Translations under genes and position numbers: made by a program | Notes under the pieces: model-generated | Database searches by the model: none | What the model was told of the DNA's origin: nothing | The model's input: the letters and a program-made list of their open reading frames with translations, nothing else | Shown here: in pieces, positions 60,687-64,000 of the stretch | Position numbering within the stretch: position 1 is the stretch's first letter | Layout of the letters: every line of letters starts with the position of its first letter | NCBI RefSeq assembly: GCF_040717535.1 | Contig: NZ_JBFEFI010000004.1 | Span: 186,001-250,000, forward strand | Source of the DNA: Thalassoglobus sp. JC818 | Lineage (GTDB): Bacteria > Planctomycetota > Planctomycetia > Planctomycetales > Planctomycetaceae | DNA length: 64,000 nucleotides | Direction: 5' to 3'

Positions 60687-61442
60687 ATGTTCAAGCTCGA
60701 AGGACGTGTCGCGTTGGTGACAGGCGGAAGCCGGGGAATTGGCAAAGCTGTCGTGGAAGGACTCGCAAAAGCGGGTGCGAAAGTCGCATTCGTCTATCGC
60801 TCGAGCAAAGAAGCCGCTGACGCGATGGTTTCTGAACTGGCCGAACAAAACCTCGAAACCCTCGCGATTCAGGGCGATGTTTCCAGCAAGGACGACGCTG
60901 AACGGATCGTCTCGGAAGTCGTCGAGAAGTGGGAACGAATCGATATCCTCGTTAATAACGCGGGAATCATCAAAGATGGCCTGCTAGCGACGATGGAGAA
61001 AGAAGACTGGCAAGCTGTCATCGACACCAATCTGACCGGCGTTTACAACTTTGCACAGTCGGTCATGCGACAAATGATGTCCCAGCGATATGGCCGCATT
61101 ATTAGCGTCTCCAGCGTAGCTGCCGAGTTCGGAAATCAGGGACAAGTCAACTACGCCGCGAGCAAAGGGGGCATTCAGGGATTGACCCGATGTCTCGCCA
61201 CAGAAGTCGGTCGACGCAATATCACCGTGAATGCCGTCGCTCCAGGTTTCATCGAAACAGACATGACAGTCGCTGTCCGAAACGCAGCTGAAGACGAAAT
61301 CAAAAAGCGCATCTCCGTTCGACGTCTTGGAAAACCTGAAGATATCGCCAATGCGGTTGTTTTTCTGGCGAGCGAAGAAGCGGGATACATCACCGGGCAT
61401 GTCCTGACCGTTGACGGCGGATTGACCCTCGGTGGATTTTAA
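60687..61442 (+). CDS. fabG: 3-oxoacyl-ACP reductase FabG
   Basis: Short-chain dehydrogenase of 251 residues reducing 3-oxoacyl-ACP with NADPH. TGGSRGIG (12-19) is the cofactor motif, NNAG lies at 90-93, and the catalytic set is S143, Y156 and K160 (VNYAASK). The end RRLGKPEDIANAVVFLASEEAGYITGHVLTVDGGL is typical of FabG. GAGAGGAAG precedes the ATG at 60687. Between the first dehydratase and the ACP gene in the same direction. Confidence 0.93.
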   Translation: MFKLEGRVALVTGGSRGIGKAVVEGLAKAGAKVAFVYRSSKEAADAMVSELAEQNLETLAIQGDVSSKDDAERIVSEVVEKWERIDILVNNAGIIKDGLLATMEKEDWQAVIDTNLTGVYNFAQSVMRQMMSQRYGRIISVSSVAAEFGNQGQVNYAASKGGIQGLTRCLATEVGRRNITVNAVAPGFIETDMTVAVRNAAEDEIKKRISVRRLGKPEDIANAVVFLASEEAGYITGHVLTVDGGLTLGGF

Positions 61443-61730
61443 GTAGCTCTCTGAGAACGAATTGACCTTGTTGATTCGTTCAAACTATTTGATGATAGAG
61501 GCAAGCGACGACTGTGGCTTGCCGTGCCAGAAATGTCTGGTTGATGTAGGGATTCACGCCAGGAATGTGTCGAGAAAGTGGGTTTCGCGACCGATTCCGA
61601 ATAAGAGTGAATTCAAATCAATTCGAGTTCGAGGCATTCTCACCGTTGTCTGTGAACTCATCCTTGGTTGGGAATTGACGGTGGGAAGTGAGTCGTATTG
61701 ACTCGAACATTGACTTTGGAGTTCGTGGAT

Positions 61731-62120
61731 ATGGCAGATCAAGAAGAAGTGTTTGAGAAGATTCGAGAAGTACTCGAAGACGCTCTCGGAGTCGACGAAG
61801 ACGAAGTCACTCCCGAAGCAACTCTGATTGGCGATTTGGGTGCAGAGTCGATCGACTTCCTCGACATCGTTTTTCGATTGGAAAAAGCATTCGACATCAA
61901 GATTCCTCGTGGAGAACTCTTCCCCGAAAATCTTGCGTCAGCAGACTCAGGTTTCGTCGTTGATGGCAAAGTCACCGACACAGGGATCGCCGAAATGCGA
62001 GAAAAGATGCCTCACGCAGACATCGACAGCTTCGCGAAAGATCCAGCAGTCTCAAACGTCCAGAATCTTTTCACTGTCGACATGATCTGCAAGTTCATCG
62101 GCAGCAAGCTGGACAGCTAA
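61731..62120 (+). CDS. Acyl carrier protein, extended form
   Basis: A 129-residue acyl carrier protein. The usual ACP fold is visible: EEVFEKIREVLEDALGVDEDEV, then LGAESIDFLDIVFRLEKAFDIKI with S40 (the phosphopantetheine site; DSL is replaced by ESI). A normal ACP ends about 80 residues in, but here an additional stretch (about residues 68-112, including DGKVTDTGIAEMREKMPH) precedes the last helix FTVDMICKFIGSKL. ATG 61731 has GGAG 9 bases before it; the frame is open 11 codons upstream. It probably serves the neighbouring FabG and dehydratases. Confidence 0.9.
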   Translation: MADQEEVFEKIREVLEDALGVDEDEVTPEATLIGDLGAESIDFLDIVFRLEKAFDIKIPRGELFPENLASADSGFVVDGKVTDTGIAEMREKMPHADIDSFAKDPAVSNVQNLFTVDMICKFIGSKLDS

Positions 62121-62207
62121 AGCAATTGACTCGCTTCTCTGGACTCGCATGAACACTTTTCAGCTTCATGTGCGAGCCGAATGAAGTGAATTGAAGCTGA
62201 TTTCATG

Positions 62208-62239
62208 ACGACCGCATGTTCTGGCATGCGGTCGTTTTT
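62208..62239 (+). terminator. Intrinsic terminator after the acyl carrier protein gene
   Basis: A perfect 11-bp stem ACGACCGCATG / CATGCGGTCGT with a six-base loop, followed by TTTTT. It lies between the ACP gene and the second dehydratase, so the latter likely has its own promoter. Confidence 0.92.
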
Positions 62240-62357
62240 CGTTCAGAACTCGTTCCGGTGTTGAATCACGATTTCATTCAGTATGATTCAACGCGAACAT
62301 GCTGACATTGTGATCGAGACTCAAAGACACTGACGTTGTCGGAAGAAGGCAGAAGAG

Positions 62358-62831
62358 ATGAGATGGTTTTGGATTGATAAGTTCATCGAGTTCGAGAGCG
62401 GAAAACAGGCTCGATCGATCAAGAACGTCTCACTCTCAGAAGAGCATCTGCACGATCACTATCCCGGGTTTCCGGTGATGCCGTGCTCTCTGATCATGGA
62501 AGGTATGGCCCAAACGGGTGGAATCCTTCTCGGTGAATCGCACAAGTTCAAGTACTTGGTGTTTCTGGCGAAGGTGCCGAAGTTCAAGTCACATCGGCCA
62601 GTGCGTCCGGGTGATCAGTTGATCTACACAGCGACTCTGACCGATGCTCGGGAAGAAGGCGGCATGACCTCTGTTGTCGCCCATTGTGGAGACGAACTCG
62701 TCGCAGAAGCAGAGATCGTTTTTGCACACGTCACCGAAGAAGATGCTGGGATTCCGAAAGGTGTCAATCAGAAAAACGTCGTCGAAGTCGGACTCGCAGG
62801 CGTTCTCGCAGAATCCGGTATCAACGATTGA
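62358..62831 (+). CDS. FabZ-like 3-hydroxyacyl-ACP dehydratase, copy 2
   Basis: A 157-residue hot-dog protein like the first dehydratase: H34 in LHDHYPGFPVMPC and E48 in LIMEGMAQ. The glycine that normally follows MP is a cysteine. Two FabZ-like proteins next to one ACP suggests either two chain-length specificities or a heterodimer, as in some two-subunit dehydratases. GAAGAAGGCAGAAGAG precedes the ATG at 62358. It is separated from the ACP gene by a strong terminator, and is convergent with the right-hand sulfatase. Confidence 0.85.
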   Translation: MRWFWIDKFIEFESGKQARSIKNVSLSEEHLHDHYPGFPVMPCSLIMEGMAQTGGILLGESHKFKYLVFLAKVPKFKSHRPVRPGDQLIYTATLTDAREEGGMTSVVAHCGDELVAEAEIVFAHVTEEDAGIPKGVNQKNVVEVGLAGVLAESGIND

Positions 62832-62902
62832 GATGAAGCCACCGTCATCGATTCTATTCGACATCCGATTGATCGATTTAGATCGATCTCGCCCGAGTCG
62901 CT

Positions 62903-62935
62903 GAGTGGCCACTTCTCGTTGGGAAATGGCCACTC
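62903..62935. terminator. Probable bidirectional terminator between convergent dehydratase and sulfatase genes
   Basis: GAGTGGCCA (62903-62911) and TGGCCACTC (62927-62935) form a perfect 9-bp stem with a loop of 15. It sits between the two stop codons. The T-run is weak on both sides. Confidence 0.6.
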
Positions 62936-62948
62936 GAACCGGACTCAG

Positions 62949-64000
62949 TTATTGACCAGCGCCAGCGATGCGACTGTGGCCAGCTTCGCGAATTTCTTGG
63001 CATTGGCGTTCGAGCTTTTCAGCGATCTCAGGATGCTGATCGATCACGTTCTCTTTCTCGCCAAGATCGGACTTGAGATTGTAAAGCTGATATGGCTTTT
63101 GAAACGGCTTGCCTTTCGGTGCTTCTCTACCGCCGGAGCCATCACTCAAAACGAGTTTCCAATCCCCATCACGAATGGCAAACGTCCCATTCACTGAGTG
63201 ATTGATGACGGGAGGACGCGGTGTGGAGAGTTCTTTCTCCTGCAAGCACTCCAGGAAACTGAAGCTGTCTGGAGCAGTATCACCTTCAAGCGGAGCGTTG
63301 TTGATGTCTGCAACAGTCGCGAAGAAGTCGGTGAGACAGATTGGCGTATCGCACATCGATCCAGCTCGGACGACTTGCGGCCAGCGAACGAAAAACGGCA
63401 CGCGATGGCCAGCTTCCCAGATGTCCGCTTTCGTTCCGCGCAGCTTGGCATTGGCCGTGTGATGTTCCGGTCGATATCCCTGAACGGATTCATCATCCAG
63501 ATGATCCGGACGACCATCTTCATAGCGGTACATGAATGATCCATTGTCGCTCGTGTAAATGACGAGTGTCTCGTCAGCTACTCCTGAATCATCCAGGCTC
63601 TTCAGAAACTGTCCGACAATGTCGTCCACCTGATGTACGAAATCGCCGTATGGCCCCAACTCTGTCTTTCCGACGTATTTCGGATGCGGCCAGACAGGTT
63701 TGTGCGGAGCTGTCAGAGGGAAGTAGAGAAAGAACGGTGACTCATCATCAGCATGATCAGACACAAATGCTGTCGCTCGATCGAGCAAGTGATCCAGGAC
63801 TTCCTCCATGACGAAGTCGTCCGATCGCTCTCCCTTGCGAAGAAATTTCGGAAACTTTTGAGCAGGTTGAGTGATACCAGGAAATTGAGTGATTCCTCCG
63901 TCCTCGATAAACACGTACGGCGGGAAATCGAGAGATGCTGGGATGATGTGCGACTCTTGAAAGCCATGCGTATGAGGACCGTCAGAAACAGGCTTTGAGA
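62949..64000 (-). CDS. Secreted sulfatase, C-terminal part (runs off right edge)
   Basis: The frame is open to the window edge; the visible 350 residues cover the middle and end of a sulfatase. HTHGFQESHIIPASLDFPPYVFIED is the usual middle segment, split here by position; then FFLYFPLTAPHKPVWPHPKY, VIYTSDNGSFMYRYEDG for the distal metal site, GTKADIWEAGHRVPFFVRWP, and a C-terminal NLKSDLGEKENVIDQHPE. The active-site CxPSR and signal peptide lie outside the window. It resembles the arylsulfatase A-type enzymes at 51-58 kb and adds a sixth sulfatase to the region. Confidence 0.9.
   Translation of the reverse strand, partial: SKPVSDGPHTHGFQESHIIPASLDFPPYVFIEDGGITQFPGITQPAQKFPKFLRKGERSDDFVMEEVLDHLLDRATAFVSDHADDESPFFLYFPLTAPHKPVWPHPKYVGKTELGPYGDFVHQVDDIVGQFLKSLDDSGVADETLVIYTSDNGSFMYRYEDGRPDHLDDESVQGYRPEHHTANAKLRGTKADIWEAGHRVPFFVRWPQVVRAGSMCDTPICLTDFFATVADINNAPLEGDTAPDSFSFLECLQEKELSTPRPPVINHSVNGTFAIRDGDWKLVLSDGSGGREAPKGKPFQKPYQLYNLKSDLGEKENVIDQHPEIAEKLERQCQEIREAGHSRIAGAGQ

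Noticed and set aside
61500-61523. Stem GGCAAGC / GCTTGCC before the ACP gene
   Set aside because: Seven base pairs, no T-run, not repeated elsewhere; probably chance.

Overview
The window reads as a chromosomal segment of a planctomycete (Planctomycetota, probably Planctomycetaceae-like). The signs are three DUF1559 prepilin-like proteins ending in the H-X9-DG motif, a DUF1549/DUF1553 protein with a PSCyt1-type haem motif, six formylglycine-type sulfatases, a WD40-repeat serine/threonine kinase with DWG in place of DFG, a giant surface protein with an LEPR-XLL-like start, and acidic extended versions of NusA and IF2. No phage, IS element, CRISPR array or rRNA was seen. The only RNA gene found is a tRNA-Arg(TCT).

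Layout. 1-4.3 kb: phosphate uptake genes on the minus strand, pstS then pstC-pstA-pstB-phoU (phoU runs off the left edge), with a Pho-box-like direct repeat in front of pstS. 4.4-7.2 kb: O-acetylhomoserine sulfhydrylase (metY) and a CaCA-type cation exchanger. 7.3-11.9 kb: a three-domain sulfatase (sulfatase, VHL-beta-like domain, HExxH zincin-like domain), divergent from a sugar-epimerase-like plus Gfo/Idh/MocA pair. 11.9-17.5 kb: a small membrane protein, then three DUF1559 paralogues with a small lipoprotein between the first and second. The last two DUF1559 genes lie in a tandem duplication that also copied the 3' end of the neighbouring DUF2071 gene. 17.5-31.6 kb: DUF2071, a GH57 glucanotransferase/amylase, the 1777-residue kinase and the 1765-residue surface protein.

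32.3-38.4 kb: nusA-infB-rbfA, followed by a protein with an endonuclease III-like fold and a histone H1-like lysine tail. 38.8-45.4 kb: a PDZ/DUF4214-like protein, a PstS-like binding protein, the betaine-lipid pair btaA-btaB and an orphan MoxR/ChlI-type AAA+ ATPase. 45.7-59 kb: the DUF1549/1553 protein, threonine synthase, a secreted beta-propeller, four sulfatases in a row and an aldo/keto reductase. 59.4-62.8 kb: tRNA-Arg, then a plus-strand fatty-acid set (dehydratase, ketoreductase, acyl carrier protein, second dehydratase). A sixth sulfatase runs off the right edge.

Two themes recur. One is phosphate: a high-affinity transporter at one end, and 40 kb away a second phosphate-binding-type protein beside genes for a phosphorus-free membrane lipid. 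The other is breakdown of sulfated polysaccharide: many exported sulfatases with a GH57 enzyme, an aldo/keto reductase and sugar epimerase/dehydrogenase genes. The most unusual items are the sulfatase-VHL-zincin fusion, the duplication that left a gene-end fossil acting as a terminator, and the repeat in front of pstS.
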